This document shows positions 1 to 12,724 of a DNA stretch of 64,000 bases, in pieces (position 1 is the first letter of the stretch; every line of letters starts with the position of its first letter). A program made the translations under genes and the position numbers. The notes beneath the pieces were generated by a model. The model saw nothing but the letters and a program-made list of their open reading frames with translations, ran no database searches and was not told the DNA's origin. Origin of the DNA: Mytilus galloprovincialis (Eukaryota > Mollusca > Bivalvia > Mytilida > Mytilidae); contig NC_134850.1 in NCBI RefSeq assembly GCF_965363235.1, positions 45,194,602 to 45,258,601 of the forward strand, written 5' to 3'.

Positions 1-290
1 TAACCATTTTGGTCAAGTTGACTTAATTGTAAATCTTACTTTGATGAACATTATTGCTATTTACAGTTTTACGATTTGTCTGAAAATTTCAGGACCGATA
101 GATCTTGACCTGATAAACAATTACCTTTACATGCTTTGGTTGCAGAAATATAGATTTTAAACTAAATACCCAAATGTTGATTGTGGCCAAAATTGGTTAA
201 ATTTGGCCCAGTTGTTTCAGAGGACGACAGACTACGGACGCTTAGTGATGAGAAAAGCTCACTCGACCCCTTGGGCAAGGTGAGTTGAAA
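1..290 (-). repeat. dispersed mussel repeat, cut by the window start
   Basis: This is the tail of a long dispersed repeat whose other copies here are 5216-5740 (same orientation) and 27925-29115 (opposite strand). Shared landmarks are the 'ccattttggtcaagttgac' segment and the 'gctcact..gggcaaggtgag' end near 255-285. It lies in the intron before the last exon of the leftmost gene copy. No coding capacity is visible. Confidence 0.7.
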
Positions 291-456
291 AGGGGATACA
301 TTTTTTTGGTAATGGTCTATTAAGAACATGCTTTGAAATTTAGTCATTATTCTCAGTTTATTTTTATTGTTACTTGCCATAAGTTACATTATTCCAGTGT
401 TTCAAATTATATTAAGTATCATAAATATTACTAATTTAGTTCTTATTACTTTATAG

Positions 457-610
457 GGATGGCTATCAAAAGCGGTTCTGTCAAAAAACGAGAGATCGAC
501 TGATATCGGATAAGAAAAGAGTCCAATCTGAATTACAAAGAATTGATATGGAAATTGAGGAAGTTGAAAAAGAATTACAAAAGATGAATTCTTTTTCAGA
601 CCATAAATAA
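457..610 (+). CDS. terminal coiled-coil exon of an upstream family member (partial gene)
   Basis: An acceptor 'ttatag' at 451-456 is followed by an open frame in phase 2 that reads DGYQKRFCQ..., then a highly charged heptad-like stretch (RIDMEIEEVEKELQKM) and a TAA at 608-610. An AATAAA lies at 715-720. The second copy at 5906-6059 is nearly identical, and the last exon of the complete gene (42108-42276) has the same phase and the same D-G start followed by a coiled coil. The earlier exons of this gene lie left of the window. The exon assignment rests on splice phase and paralogy and is not backed by transcript data. Confidence 0.65.
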
Positions 611-1792
611 TGTCTAAAAATGAAAAAGGAAGAATTGAACATAACTCACATGTTTGTAACTATATATGTGAATAATCAATTTATTTGAATAATCATTTTA
701 GATCTCTAGAACTTAATAAAATGACAACAGAAGATAAGAATGTGGCAATTGATTATAATTATTTCAATTGTCATATATAGAACAGTATGCTTGATATTGA
801 AACTGCAACATGTCCTGCTTACTGTTATACTATTACGTTTGATGTCATTATAATAATTACGTTTTCATTATATATGTTGCATTTGGTGTCATTATAACAA
901 TTAAAATGTCAGGATAATTAATTGTAATATTTGATGTCATTATAACAACTTCAATATAAAATTGAAGGTAATATTTAATAACATTATAATAATTGCAATG
1001 TTAAGATACATGTAAATAAGATGACTTTATAATAATTGCTATTGTAAGGACTCAAGCACCACAGATGAGTCTTATGTAGACGAGAAAGACGCCTGTCGTT
1101 CACAATTTCGATATGAAGATAGTACGAATTTTTCATAAGTGGGGGCCCACTGACTTCCTAAGAAGGGGCCCGCTCCATTCAAGGTTCAGTGATTCCCTTC
1201 CAAAAATCCGCCTCTGAATGTATCTGTTATGATGTTTTTTGATAAATTTACTGTTACGAAAAATGTTACATTTTATGGTCCAGAATTCAATCGTGTTTTA
1301 TTAAATAAAAGTTGTTGTAATAATATTTTCTCCATTGATAAAAAAATCATTCATTTCCTTTTGCAAACACATATACTTTTAGAATAATACACATATGTAT
1401 AGGGGAGGTAAGTAACACTCTGATAGTATGTCTCGTATTTCATAATTTCACAGGGGAGGGAATACAATTTGAAAGCAAGATCTAATTTGAATTTTACTCG
1501 TTTTTGGTCAAATGATAAGATATGAGGCACAAATCCTCATACATTTTAAAATAATCACTTCCATCTCTAAGGTCTATGACAGCGTCTAAGTGGTAAATAG
1601 CTGATAAATATGCGTATGCCTATTTTGATGATTTAAGAACAAAGATCTAAAACCAGTCATTCAAAGACCACATGAGAGTACCGTCACATGGAACTTGATT
1701 GATATGCTTCATCTGACGTAGGAACCGATCAAACAATGTTAACATTCTATAAAAAAAAATCAACCTGGTTCACTGATCACAGGAAGTACTAT

Positions 1793-1802
<10 letters not shown>
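611..1802. other. 3' flank with poly(A) signal and repeat remnants
   Basis: AATAAA at 715-720 suits the exon ending at 610. A degenerate run of 'gtcattataa' words fills about 840-1040. A decayed hammerhead-like core ('gatgagtcttatgtagacga') sits near 1075-1095. Short-repeat text with 'ggggcccactgac' occupies about 1140-1215. No open frame of note. The same content recurs in the right copy of the duplication (about 6060-7250). Confidence 0.5.
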
Positions 1803-1865
<63 letters not shown>

Positions 1866-2066
1866 TCTAAAGACTAACAATACTGATACATAATGTATGT
1901 ATGTATGTATAATACATCATACATTATGTATCAGTATTGTTAAAACTTGTGACACTTGAAGAAGGCCATTTGTTGAGCCGAAATATTTGTCAACACGATT
2001 TAATAACAACATTTTCGTATTATAACATCTTATATCAGTACCGTTGTGCAAATCTTTAGACTGATA
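1803..2066. repeat. (CA)(TA)n microsatellite plus small inverted-repeat element
   Basis: A pure (TA)n tract up to about 1860 abuts a hairpin. 'aacaatactgatacataatg' pairs with its complement near 1920-1941. The outer ends 'atcagtctaaaga' (1861) and 'tctttagactgat' (to 2065) are also inverted repeats. The copy at about 7255-7530 differs in (TA)n length. This looks like a small MITE beside a microsatellite. Confidence 0.6.
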
Positions 2067-2438
2067 TAATTTTTTCCTTATCTGCATAGTATCGCCTATT
2101 CTAGACGATCCGGTACATAGTTAATTTGCTGGTTGGTCGTTTTTATAGACTTTTAAATATGTATTATGCGGATGAATAACATTTTAATTGTATAAGATAT
2201 AAATGTGATACGACTCGTGTGAAACCAATGCCAGTCAATATGACACTTGTTTTTTAACTCTACTGTTGATTTGCATGTATACTTCTACCGACGGATCAAT
2301 GAAATTGAAAAGTTTGAGGGCATACAGAACAAGATGAACCCTGCTACATGATTATGAAAGTCATGTCTTAGGTCCAGAATATTAGCAGTGTCTCCTCAAC
2401 ATTTAATTTTTGTGTGTCGCAAGTTCATCAAAAACTGT

Positions 2439-3147
2439 GGAACACATGGAGTCTGTACATATGACTAGTACTCAGGCTATAGGTCCTGAGGTAAAACAAG
2501 TTCGTATGTTTTGCCCAGTGTTTAGTCCTGTTACCCATCGAAGTGGCATTATGTACATGGCACGTTCAATTTTTGATGATGAAAAGTTTCCTACTCTACT
2601 TGATGAAGCTATAAGGTTATTAGACAACATAGACAAAGGCATTGAAGGGAAGGGATTCACTGAATTCGGAGTTGTTAAACGCATTGGGGAATCGAGTCTT
2701 TTTCACTCAGTAATGACAGACACGCTAAAAATGGAATGCTATGAAAAATTAGCCAAAGCTGTTCAACCAGAAAAGAAGGAACTTTTACAGAAAGCTATTG
2801 CCATTGCAAAACGATTAGAATGTCAAATAAATGACATGACATCATGGAAAGCTCTGTCTGGAATCCATTTAAAGATTGCCAAACTTTTCATAAGAACCCA
2901 AACAGACGAAAATATAAAGAAAGCAAAATATCATTATAAAAAGGCATACGATCGCGAATTTGAAAGTAATAATACAAGATTCACTCGATTTCATCAAAGG
3001 GCTGTTATTCATTATGCTGAATGTTGCATACAATTTCCTAAGTCTGATGAATTGACAGATGCCAGGCAAATATTGTTCGATATAAAACGTCGGATAGGAG
3101 CTGATGCACTGTTTGAAGATGAAATTAAAAAGATAGACTATAGTTTG
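2439..3147 (+). CDS. 3' part of the large NB-ARC/TPR exon, 5'-truncated gene copy
   Basis: This open frame is clearly homologous to the end of the large exon of the complete gene (about 33470-34312). Shared blocks include CPVFSPVTHRSG, GFTEFGVVKRIG, SSLFHSVM, KMECYEKL, TSWKALSGIHLKIAK, HYKKAYDRE and HYAECCIQFP. It lacks an insert of about 45 residues present in the complete gene. The frame ends at a GTAAGT donor (3148), phase 0, at the same point as its paralog. The left limit is the duplication breakpoint at 2438/2439, so the DED, P-loop and most of the helical region are missing. The first in-frame ATG is at 2446. With the next two exons it could encode 317 residues. It is probably a truncated, perhaps unexpressed, duplicate. 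Confidence 0.75.
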
Positions 3148-4290
3148 GTAAGTTTATTAACACCTAATATTTAGCTGTGAAATCGTATTAACAAACACAT
3201 CTAACCATACACAAGCAACAAAAGGCAAAAAGGCATGAAATGTAAATAAATGTAAATAAACATAACATTTTCAGAATTTAGAGGTAGTTTCAGTTGTGAT
3301 AAAGTAGTGTCCTATACCTTAATTCAATTCCAATCCAGGTACATTTTTAATGAAATAGCTGACTATCTTGCAACTTTCAATTAAAAGAAAACAAGTTAAT
3401 TTCGTTAAATAACTTCTCTTGTACTAATTTTAAAATGTAATTAAAGGTAAAAATTTATATAAAGGGATCTAAAAGGTAAATATAGTTAACGGACAGTCAC
3501 TTCAAGCATCACATGTTGAACTTACCTACGCATTGACATTTGTTGCGAATTGATTGAATAAAACAGTACTATGACCTAAAATGGTTTACTTACAAATTGT
3601 GACTAGGATGGAGAGTTGTTTCATTGGCACACCATCTTCTTATATCTAAATAGTTTTGTCGTATACCAAACAGTATAGATATAAGAACATTTGGTTCGTC
3701 TGTTTGTAAAATTAAGAGTGATTGTTATATGTAATGCCGGTTTCGAGGAACTGCCTTTGCATTTCATGTTATATTTATTTCTAAATTTCAAATTTTGTAA
3801 GTACTAAATGATGTCTGTGTACTTTTAAATAACATTAATATATATAGGATGAATGAACTTTCGTCGGTTTATTAAACGACCTTCTTCCATGATCATCAGA
3901 TAGTTAGTAAACAAGTTTGTACGTATTTTTTTTCTTGAAATGAAAAGTATACCTTTCAGTTTTCTAATGAAAAACTTCGTTGGATAACAAAAATACATGT
4001 CGGATTCTGAAAATATATTCATGGGGTTGCTGAACATTTTGAAATACAATCAAATACTGTCAGTGTTATATATTTGTATATCTCTGTTAACAATGATTAA
4101 GTTGAAAACCTACTGTCATTATGCAAACAGACCATACGAATGTACCAATATCACTTTCTTATCGTTATATATTTTATGTGAAAAAAATTAGTTTAAAGCC
4201 AGTAACCACTATCTTTTTTCCTAGACTAAACTTTTGAGGGAAAATACTCATATACGTTTGATATGACAATTATTTCATTTTCTGTACCAG
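3148..4290. other. intron of the truncated gene copy
   Basis: AT-rich, bounded by a GTAAGT donor at 3148 and a 'tctgtaccag' acceptor ending at 4290. A short fragment of a common retroelement tail ('tttcattggcacaccatctt') lies near 3620-3645. Nothing else is recognised. Confidence 0.5.
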
Positions 4291-4388
4291 AAACAGCTGT
4301 TAAAGAATAAGAAGCCTGTTTCAACTTTTATTGGTGATGATGACACAATAACAAGGGAAGATAAAGGAGTTCAGACTGTATCTTCACA
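4291..4388 (+). CDS. small charged penultimate exon of the truncated gene copy
   Basis: The 98-nt exon starts in phase 0 after 'tctgtaccag' and reads KQLLKNKKPVSTFIG..., rich in Lys, Asp, Thr and Ser. It ends in phase 2 at a GTAAGT donor (4389). The split codon ca|g and the following D-G codons join in frame to the exon at 5906, as in the complete gene (36206-36288 to 42108). Sequence similarity to the paralogous exon is weak, so the case rests mainly on position, phase and composition. It forms a low-complexity linker ahead of the coiled coil. Confidence 0.6.
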
Positions 4389-5905
4389 GTAAGTAATTCA
4401 GAACCTCATTGATGAAGAGATTTTTTAAAATTGTTAAGAGACAATCCTTCAGAACCTATTGAAAAAGTCCCGTATGAGAAAATAAAATGTGAGTCTTTCA
4501 GAACCCGATTGTAATGTAACACGTTGAAGAATATGCCAAGAGACTTCATTCGAAACATATTGCATAAGTGTACGTTGAATGAAAAATTGAGAATCAAGAA
4601 TTATTTTCTTTGCCTTTAAAAACCAGTCGATAATATTCCAATATACACATCAGGTGTAATCGAGCGACCGTTTAAAAACTTTGATAAACATAAATGAATG
4701 AATACATGCATAAAGAATGTTCATTGCAATCATATCTTCAATAGTTTTTGTTTAGGACCTGAGAAATTTTCGCATTGAGATTAATTCCTATTTCTATCAA
4801 ATTCAATGTTTCGGCTTTAGGAAAAGAAGGGACGACCTGATAGATTCAGTGCACCAAATCTAATTACGAACTTGTCTAAATTAAAGACGAGTAAAGGAAC
4901 AAAGATTTCGTTGTTGTTCTTCATCGGACTTGCAAAATGGATAAAAAAAACTCTTTTCATTGCAACTTCAAGAAGCCCCAGAAGAGGATTTTTTCGAATT
5001 ATTTGCTAGATTTATGCCATTTTAAGTCTTAATTTTTCAGATTAACTCCATTATTTCCTTGTTAAATTCATAAAAGAGTTAAAGAATTTAGAGAAAAATA
5101 TTCAAAGGGAAATACAAGAAATCACCAGTGTATGAACGAACTAGTAATAGTGTATGAATTTGCTAAATAATTTTTATGGAAAGACAAAAAGCTACAGACA
5201 ACAATCCGACCGAAAGAAAAACTAAAGGCTCCAAGGAGTGTGTGTCGCTCACCTGATATTTATATTTACAATTGATGCATGAAATAATGGAATCGTAATA
5301 CTTTAGCTTTTGTTTCAGAGATATAAGTCAAAACTGCATGCCCCCCCCCCCCCAAGTTCAGATTAGAAGAGTTTTGTAAGATTACAAAAAATTACCAAAC
5401 AATTGTTAAAAATTTGCTATAAAGGACAATAAATCCTTCAGAGGTCAATTAACCATTTTGGTCAAGTTGACTTAATTGTAAATCTTACTTTGATGAACAT
5501 TATTGCTATTTACAGTTTTACGATTTGTCTGAAAATTTCAGGACCGATAGATCTTGACCTGATAAACAATTACCTTTACATGCTTTGGTTGCAGAAATAT
5601 AGATTTTAAACTAAATACCCAAATGTTGATTGTGGCCAAAATTGGTTAAATTTGGCCCAGTTGTTTCAGAGGACGACAGACTACGGACGCTTAGTGATGA
5701 GAAAAGCTCACTCGACCCCTTGGGCAAGGTGAGTTGAAAAGGGGATACATTTTTTTGGTAATGGTCTATTAAGAACATGCTTTGAAATTTAGTCATTATT
5801 CTCAGTTTATTTTTATTGTTACTTGCCATAAGTTACGTTATTCCAGTGTTTCAAATTATATTAAGTATCATAAATATTACTAATTTAGTTCTTATTACTT
5901 TATAG
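4389..5905. other. last intron of the truncated gene copy
   Basis: Bounded by donor 4389 and acceptor 'tatag' ending at 5905. It holds AT-rich sequence to about 5215, a run of C at 5341-5354, and the dispersed repeat at 5216-5740. A short open stretch near 4828-4890 was considered as an exon and rejected. Confidence 0.5.
5216..5740 (-). repeat. dispersed mussel repeat, full right end
   Basis: Same family as 1-290 and 27925-29115. It runs from 'ggctccaaggagtgtgtgtc' to 'ccttgggcaaggtgag', and the complementary ends 'gctcac' and 'gtgag' are typical of this bivalve family. No coding capacity. It lies inside the last intron. Confidence 0.65.
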
Positions 5906-6059
5906 GGATGGCTATCAAAAGCGGTTCTGTCAAAAAACGAGAGATCGACTGATATCGGATAAGAAAAGAGTCCAATCTGAATTACAAAGAATTGATATGG
6001 AAATTGAGGAAGTTGAAAAAGAATTACAAAAGATGAATTCTTTTTCAGACCATAAATAA
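5906..6059 (+). CDS. terminal coiled-coil exon of the truncated gene copy
   Basis: Near-identical duplicate of 457-610, with the same 'tatag' acceptor and the same TAA end (6057-6059). The phase fits the upstream exon 4291-4388 exactly (ca|g, then GAT GGC TAT). The product is a short Lys/Glu-rich helix with heptad-like spacing ending in SFSDHK, plausibly an oligomerisation segment. AATAAA occurs at 6166-6171. A 2-bp indel between the copies lies just before that signal and outside the coding part. Confidence 0.65.
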
Positions 6060-7242
6060 TGTCTAAAAATGAAAAAGGAAGAATTGAACATAACTCACAT
6101 GTTTGTAACTATATATGTGAATAATCAATTTATTTGAATAATCATTTTAGATCTCTAGAAGACTTAATAAAATGACAACAGAAGATAAGAATGTGGCAAT
6201 TGATTATAATTATTTCAATTGTCATATATAGAACAGTATGCTTGATATTGAAACTGCAACATGTCCTGCTTACTGTTATACTATTACGTTTGATGTCATT
6301 ATAATAATTACGTTTTCATTATATATGTTGCATTTGGTGTCATTATAACAATTAAAATGTCAGGATAATTAATTGTAATATTTGATGTCATTATAACAAC
6401 TTCAATATAAAATTTAAGGTAATATTTAATAACATTATAATAATTGCAATGTTAAGATACATGTAAATAAGATGACTTTATAATAATTGCTATTGTAAGG
6501 ACTCAAGCACCACAGATGAGTCTTATGTAGACGAGAAAGACGCCTGTCGTTCACAATTTCGATATGAAGATAGTACGAATTTTTCATAAGTGGGGGCCCA
6601 CTGACTTCCTAAGAAGGGGCCCGCTCCATTCAAGGTTCAGTGATTCCCTTCCAAAAATCCGCCTCTGAATGTATCTGTTATGATGTTTTTTGATAAATTT
6701 ACTGTTACGAAAAATGTTACATTTTATGGTCCAGAATTCAATCATGTTTTATTAAATAAAAGTTGTTGTAATAATATTTTCTCCATTGATAAAAAAATCA
6801 TTCATTTCCTATTGCAAAAACATATACTTTTAGAATAATACACATATGTATAGGGGAGGTAAGTAACACTCTGATAGTATGTCTCGTATTTCATAATTTC
6901 ACAGGGGAGGGAATACAATTTGAAAGCAAGATCTAATTTGAATTTTACTCGTTTTTGGTCAAATGATAAGATATGAGGCACAATCCTCATACATTTTAAA
7001 ATAATCACTTCCATCTCTAAGGTCTATGACAGCGTCTAAGTGGTAAATAGCTGATAAATATGCGTATGCCTATTTTGATGATTTAAGAACAAAGATCTAA
7101 AACCAGTCATTCAAAGACCACATGAGAGTACCGTCACAGGGAACTTGATTGATATGCTTCATCTGACGTAGGAACCGATCAAACAATGTTAACATTCTAT
7201 AAAAAAAAATCAACCTGGTTCACTGATCACAGGAAGTACTAT

Positions 7243-7254
<12 letters not shown>
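6060..7254. other. 3' flank of the truncated gene copy
   Basis: Same content as 611-1802: poly(A) signal at 6166-6171, 'gtcattataa' words and short repeat remnants. No gene seen. Confidence 0.5.
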
Positions 7255-7327
<73 letters not shown>

Positions 7328-7533
7328 TCTAAAGACTAACAATACTGATACATAATGTATGTATGTATGTATAATACATCATACATTATGTATCAGTATT
7401 GTTAAAACTTGTGACACTTGAAGAAGGCCATTTGTTGAGCCGAAATATTTGTCAACACGATTTAATAACAACATTTTCGTATTATAACATCTTATATCAG
7501 TACCGTTGTGCAAATCTTTAGACTGATATAATT
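7255..7533. repeat. (CA)(TA)n microsatellite plus inverted-repeat element, second copy
   Basis: Duplicate of 1803-2066 with a longer CA/TA tract. The outer inverted ends 'atcagtctaaaga' and 'tctttagactgat' and the inner hairpin are retained. Confidence 0.6.
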
Positions 7534-7904
7534 TTTTCCTTATCTGCATAGTATCGCCTATTCTAGACGATCCGGTACATAGTTAATTTGCTGGTTGGTC
7601 GTTTTTATAGACTTTTAAATATGTATTATGCGGATGAATAACATTTTAATTGTATAAGATATAAATGTGATACGACTCGTGTGAAACCAATGCCAGTCAA
7701 TATGACACTTGTTTTTTAACTCTACTGTTGATTTGCATGTATACTTCTACCGACGGATCAATGAAATTGAAAAGTTTGAGGGCATACAGAACAAGATGAA
7801 CCCTGCTACATGATTATGAAAGTCATGTCTTAGGTCCAGAATATTAGCAGTGTCTCCTCAACATTTAATTTTTGTGTGTCGCAAGTTCATCAAAAACTGT
7901 TTGT

Positions 7905-8650
7905 AGACATTTTTATACATAAAAAAACCAACATGTGGTATGACTGTCAATGAGACAACTCTCCACAAGAGACCTCATGACACAGAAAATAATAACTATA
8001 GTTCACCGTACGTCCTTCAACAATGAGCAAAGACTTTACCACATATTAAGCTATAAAAGTGCCCAAAATGACAAATGTAAAACAATTCAAACGAGTAAAC
8101 TAATGGCCTAATTTATGTTTCGATTTTTTTTTATACCGAAAACAAATATGTAACACATCAACAAATGGCAACCACAGAATTACAGTCTCTTGACTTTTTT
8201 CAGGCACATATATACAGAATTGGGAGGGGGGTGTATAAAACACGTTAGCAGGATTTCAACCCTCTCCTTAACCTGGGACAGTGGTGTAAGAGTACAACAT
8301 AAGATTCGAACTATAAAAATGGTTAAAAAAGCATTAACTCGTCAGATAGATACAAATAGAAACACATCTAACATAAACACATAGTGGACGTGACAGTGTA
8401 CTTGTATATCCCAACAACAACAAAAAACACTAAGTACTGATCTGAGACTACTCTCAGTTACTGCAAGCTAGTTCAAAGCCACAAACAACCAATGAAATAA
8501 AAAATCATGCATCTTTACATGTTATACTAAATTATCAATAAGTACACATCCAATTAATTTAGTGTAAAGACGTCATAAACAGCCGTAGAAAAACATGAAC
8601 TTGTTATGCATACTTGTGGTAACTTGTGATGTTAATAATCTGTCTCATTT
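7905..8650 (-). repeat. 3' tail of a non-LTR/Penelope-like retroelement (family 2)
   Basis: The - strand reading ends in the common mussel tail (here 'caatgagacaactctccac' on +). Further markers shared with the family-2 element at 36995-40100 are 'cttcaacaatgagc', 'agctataaaag', 'aattcaaacg', 'aaaaaatcatgcatc' and the 'actgcaagctagttcaaagc' region. It appears 5'-truncated with no RT. It starts directly at the right breakpoint of the duplication. Confidence 0.6.
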
Positions 8651-11600
8651 ACGCTATTTAAAATTCATATCGACTTTCAATTGGTTAACAACCATATAAC
8701 AAATATACGTTTCACACCCGCATTTGTTCAATTGAAATAAAAAGACACTGAATTAAACTTATTATCAGCTATCAAAATGAGAATACGATATTAACCGGAA
8801 CATTTTATTTGAATTTAATGTTTTCGTTTCCTGTATTATATATAGGCTATTTACATGTGACGAACAATTCTATTTTCTATACGTATAAATAATGACTGAA
8901 CGTAGAAAGGGTTAATGCAACGATTTTGTCTTTAAGGGCGCATTCACACGTTTTGTTTCATACCAAAGTTAGAACAATTGAAAACACATATTACAGAATA
9001 TGTTGTACATGTCTTACTGTAGTAACTGATTGTCAACTCACTAACTTCAGGGAATAATCTTGTGACTTAAATGCCTCCTATGAACAACAAATCATTATGG
9101 TTGCCATGAAAAAAGGCCGTGTGTGGAAACCTCGGCACCAAATGGATATCTAATTTGTTTTTCTTCGTCACTCTGGTCCACGAATTTCAACATGACTGTT
9201 GGCATTTGGCGTCAAATTTGATAGGAGGAAACTAGAGTAAAAACAAATCAAGGGACTAAAAAGGTTTATTTACGCGCTAATAAAAGGATAATTCATCGCA
9301 AATTTATATCACTTTTAAAAGCAATTAAACACTTCTTTAATAAAAATGATAATTTTCAAAAATTGTTCATACTGATACTGTACGGGTCTTTATTTTGTGG
9401 TGTTTATCCTCATTCAACAGACGGTTATCTATATTTATACTGCATTGGTTGGGTTTATTTCGTAAATATAGTAACATAGCTATATTTTGTGCAATATCAA
9501 TTTCATCATGGAACAATATGTCAGGGGTTAATTAAGGGATGGAAATAAGCTTAAAATTTGTGTTCCAATTTAAATAGCTAGCAATGCATTAACTAAAGTT
9601 GCAGTATAAAAACAAAATTAGGTCAATGTCATAAAAATATAAAGTTTTAGTACTCGGCACTAAACTGGGGAATTGCTCGGTAGAACCTCGCCCTTAACCA
9701 GTTTCCTAGCCCCATACAAAAAAGTTGACCTAATATTGTATGTCGATCATCTGTATTGGCCATCTAGCCAATACACCAAATTGCAAGCAAATAGACAATA
9801 CAGGATAATATGTCATGTAAACACCCATTTCAAAACATTTATAATAGTAAAAATTCGGTTTTAGTTCAGGCAGATATATACAGTCGCTAACTTCCTTAAT
9901 TTATTTATGTATAAATGACGTATATATCATTATGAATTTTGAAACGTTTCAGCTGAGTTTGCGTGTTAAAAGAACTTAAACAATGTTATCGTTATTCATA
10001 TTAAGCATGGTAGATCGTTATTTAGAAAATACAAAGCATATAATATTTAAATAGCTTTAGCAAAAAAATATAGGACAAATGACGTCCACAAATGAAAGAA
10101 ACGGCTACAGGAAGAATTCAAACGTTAAATTCGGTTAAGCCGCATTGACTTGAATGGTTCTAAGTATAAATATTTGGAAGAGAAAGGAAGATTATAACAA
10201 CATTCTAATTTTACAATAAGCATTTCAGGTTGCTGAATATATACTAAATACATAATTGTCTCCTGAACAAGGACATGTAACATGAACAAATAAAACAAAG
10301 ATACGCGTTTTTTTTTATATATATCGTCATGTTATGTTCAGGCATAAAAAGAAATTATTTTGAACATTTGCGATTCGAACAGATAAGAGAACGTGTACGT
10401 AATAGTGATATTTCATTAAGAATCGGAGCTTGAGCTCTGTATTAATTTATAAAAGCTAAACTTACTTGGTTGCTGTACAACTGGAAGTGCAAATAAAACA
10501 ATAAGGAAGCTACAAAAACATTCAAATCTTCCATACGCCATTGTTTTTGAAATAATAATGGCATTGTGATTAAGATTACGTTCTTTATAGTAATGCAGTA
10601 TCCCAAACATATTTCAATTATATAGCTTTCGTTAACCTTAAAAATTGAATCAATTTAAAATGGGTGTTTAGCAAGCTTAAAATGTATCTCATTTTGATAT
10701 ATTTTCAATTGTCAAATCGGTATGCGTGTTTGTTATATACCAATGTTCGTGGATAAAGAAAACCTGTATGTTAGTATTTGATATCGTGGTTTTACTGATG
10801 TCTGCATACAAGCCTATAGAAAATGTGTCATTCATTGAACATTTAATTTCGTGGTTTACCTATACCCAAGAAAGCCACGAAAATTGGTAGCCAAAGAATA
10901 ATAATGAATCCACTGAACAACAATTAACATTTTCTTCAATTTTAATAAACATAATTATAATTTGTTGCGGTGTTTGTGTGACTTGATAAACATCTGAAAG
11001 ACATGGAGATGTAAACTGTCAATCTATCGCTATTGTCACCCTAACTACATTTTGTACCATTTGTTTTACCAGTTTTTGAAATTTACTGTAAACACTGTAA
11101 TAGATAGACCAATACATCTGACCGGTAAAAAAAGTATGACAAGGTTTTGGTCTACGCCGTTAAAGTTCCACCCAAATAGTATTGTTACATAACATCAATG
11201 TCATCAAAAGGACAAGTATTAAATATGTAATCTATACAGTCTCATTAAAACAATAAGTTGATATAAACTCATCATAGATATCAGGACTAAATTTTTTATA
11301 TACGCCAGATGCGCGTTTCAATATTTTACAATCTACAATAAATAATGACAGAAAACGACACAAAAAAATAGAAAACAAATGGTTTATAAGAAATTTAACA
11401 ATTGATGAAGGGCGCGAAATGTCCCACAGGACAACATCATGCTGCACTGATAAGGTATTTAACATGAATCTTAAACAAATGTATACGGTTAAGGGATATT
11501 ACTAGACCCATTTATTAGATGTTGATAATTGTATGGAATGAGTCATGATACAAGTCAACACTATTAGTTACACTAAAAGGGGATACAATAGTATGCAAGG

Positions 11601-12724
11601 ATATATAATTTTTTGAGGGGATATTTAGAGAGTTGAGTAATTAAATTTAAAATGTCATGTTCAGAAGCCAAACATGGTACGTGACACATCATTCTGAAAT
11701 GATGCATTTATATCACCAATATCAAACGTCTATTGCAAATTATAAAAAGGTAAGGACCATGATAAGAAAAGAAAACTTTGGCTCAAAACTTAAAGCTTGA
11801 AGCGATATGTGATTTACAAAGTATACATTCATGTCAAATATCATAATAAGTTAATGTAAAATAGAATAAAATGATAAAACATTTTGACGGAAGAAGCTTG
11901 AATGCGAACTAAACTAGAAATTTTGTTTAAGATGAATAATGGTCTTTACAGTATATACTGATTTGCAACAAAAGAAACATAATTCTTTTGGTTATTTCTC
12001 AAGTTTGTTACAGGAGATTATATTAAAAGTTATTTGCTCCAGAACCAAAATAAAAGAATGGTCCATTTAGGTTTATAAACAATGAACCAGAACAGACTTT
12101 TAAAAACCTTATGGCGGCGATAAAAGTTCTAATTTCGGAAATAATTTTGCAGATCACAATGTCATCTTAACATTGACAATGCTTATTTAAAACGGTAGAT
12201 TTCAACTTTCAATTTTGAAAGCAAATTAACAACAAAAATGCTCCGAGGAAAAAGACAAATATAACAAAGGTGCGTTTGAGTCCATCAAATTCGTATCTTA
12301 GGAGCATAGCTTGTTTAGCATAAATTTTTGTAATCTAGAAACCAAACCGATTCACGTAAAAAAAAGAGATAATTTTATGCAAACTCCACTTGTAAAAATA
12401 ACAACAATCTTCGTGATCTGTTTATTTTTTTGAAGGCTTACCATGTCTATCTTATATCATCCTAGTGAGGTTAATCTTAAATTTACGTTGAGTATTATAT
12501 CAGTTGGTAGTTTTGAAATAACAGATGAGTGTTTTTCTATACTTCTAACATCATGCGGGACAAAGACGAATGTCTAGCTAACATTCTCTCAAAATCTTCT
12601 TGCATTTATATGCACAAATTATAGTAAATTGGACTGTTCTATATTATTTACAATTGGAAAATAAATTTAATATTTAAATTTAAACATAACTAACACTGAC
12701 AAATACGAAAATTCGTTTCCACGA
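8651..12724. other. unassigned AT-rich intergenic sequence
   Basis: I found no convincing exon, RNA gene or full repeat. A weak trace related to the hammerhead repeat ('acgccagatgcgcgtttc') occurs near 11303-11322. A short segment near 9680-9730 ('cccatacaaaaaagtt') recurs near 58250 upstream of the right gene and looks like a dispersed repeat. Confidence 0.4.

Larger units (their letters stand above)
1..2438. repeat. left copy of a ~2.4 kb segment duplicated at 5451-7900
   Basis: Position 1 matches 5451 and the match runs to 2438/7900 ('catcaaaaactgt'), with only scattered single-base changes, short indels and a different (TA)n length. The following sequence diverges completely: coding at 2439, repeat at 7901. 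The simplest reading is a tandem duplication of a unit of about 5.46 kb (2439-7900), with the end of the previous unit at 1-2438. The left breakpoint falls inside the large coding exon of a DED/NB-ARC-like family member. An assembly that kept both haplotypes could also produce this pattern. Confidence 0.85.
5451..7900. repeat. right copy of the ~2.4 kb duplicated segment
   Basis: Matches 1-2438 almost base for base, including the terminal exon, poly(A) signal, microsatellite and small inverted-repeat element. It is about 12 bp longer, mainly from the CA/TA tract. The right breakpoint at 7900 joins a retroelement tail on the - strand. Confidence 0.85.

Noticed and set aside
1803-1860. (TA)n tract as a possible regulatory element
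   Set aside because: A plain microsatellite with length differing between duplicate copies.
4828-4890. Possible extra exon (KKGRPDRFSAPN) in the last intron of the truncated copy
   Set aside because: The only nearby donor leaves phase 1, which does not fit the next exon; the existing exon 4291-4388 already joins it in frame.
8651-12724. Search for tRNA, snRNA or other conserved RNA genes
   Set aside because: No cloverleaf with recognisable A and B boxes or other conserved core was found by eye.
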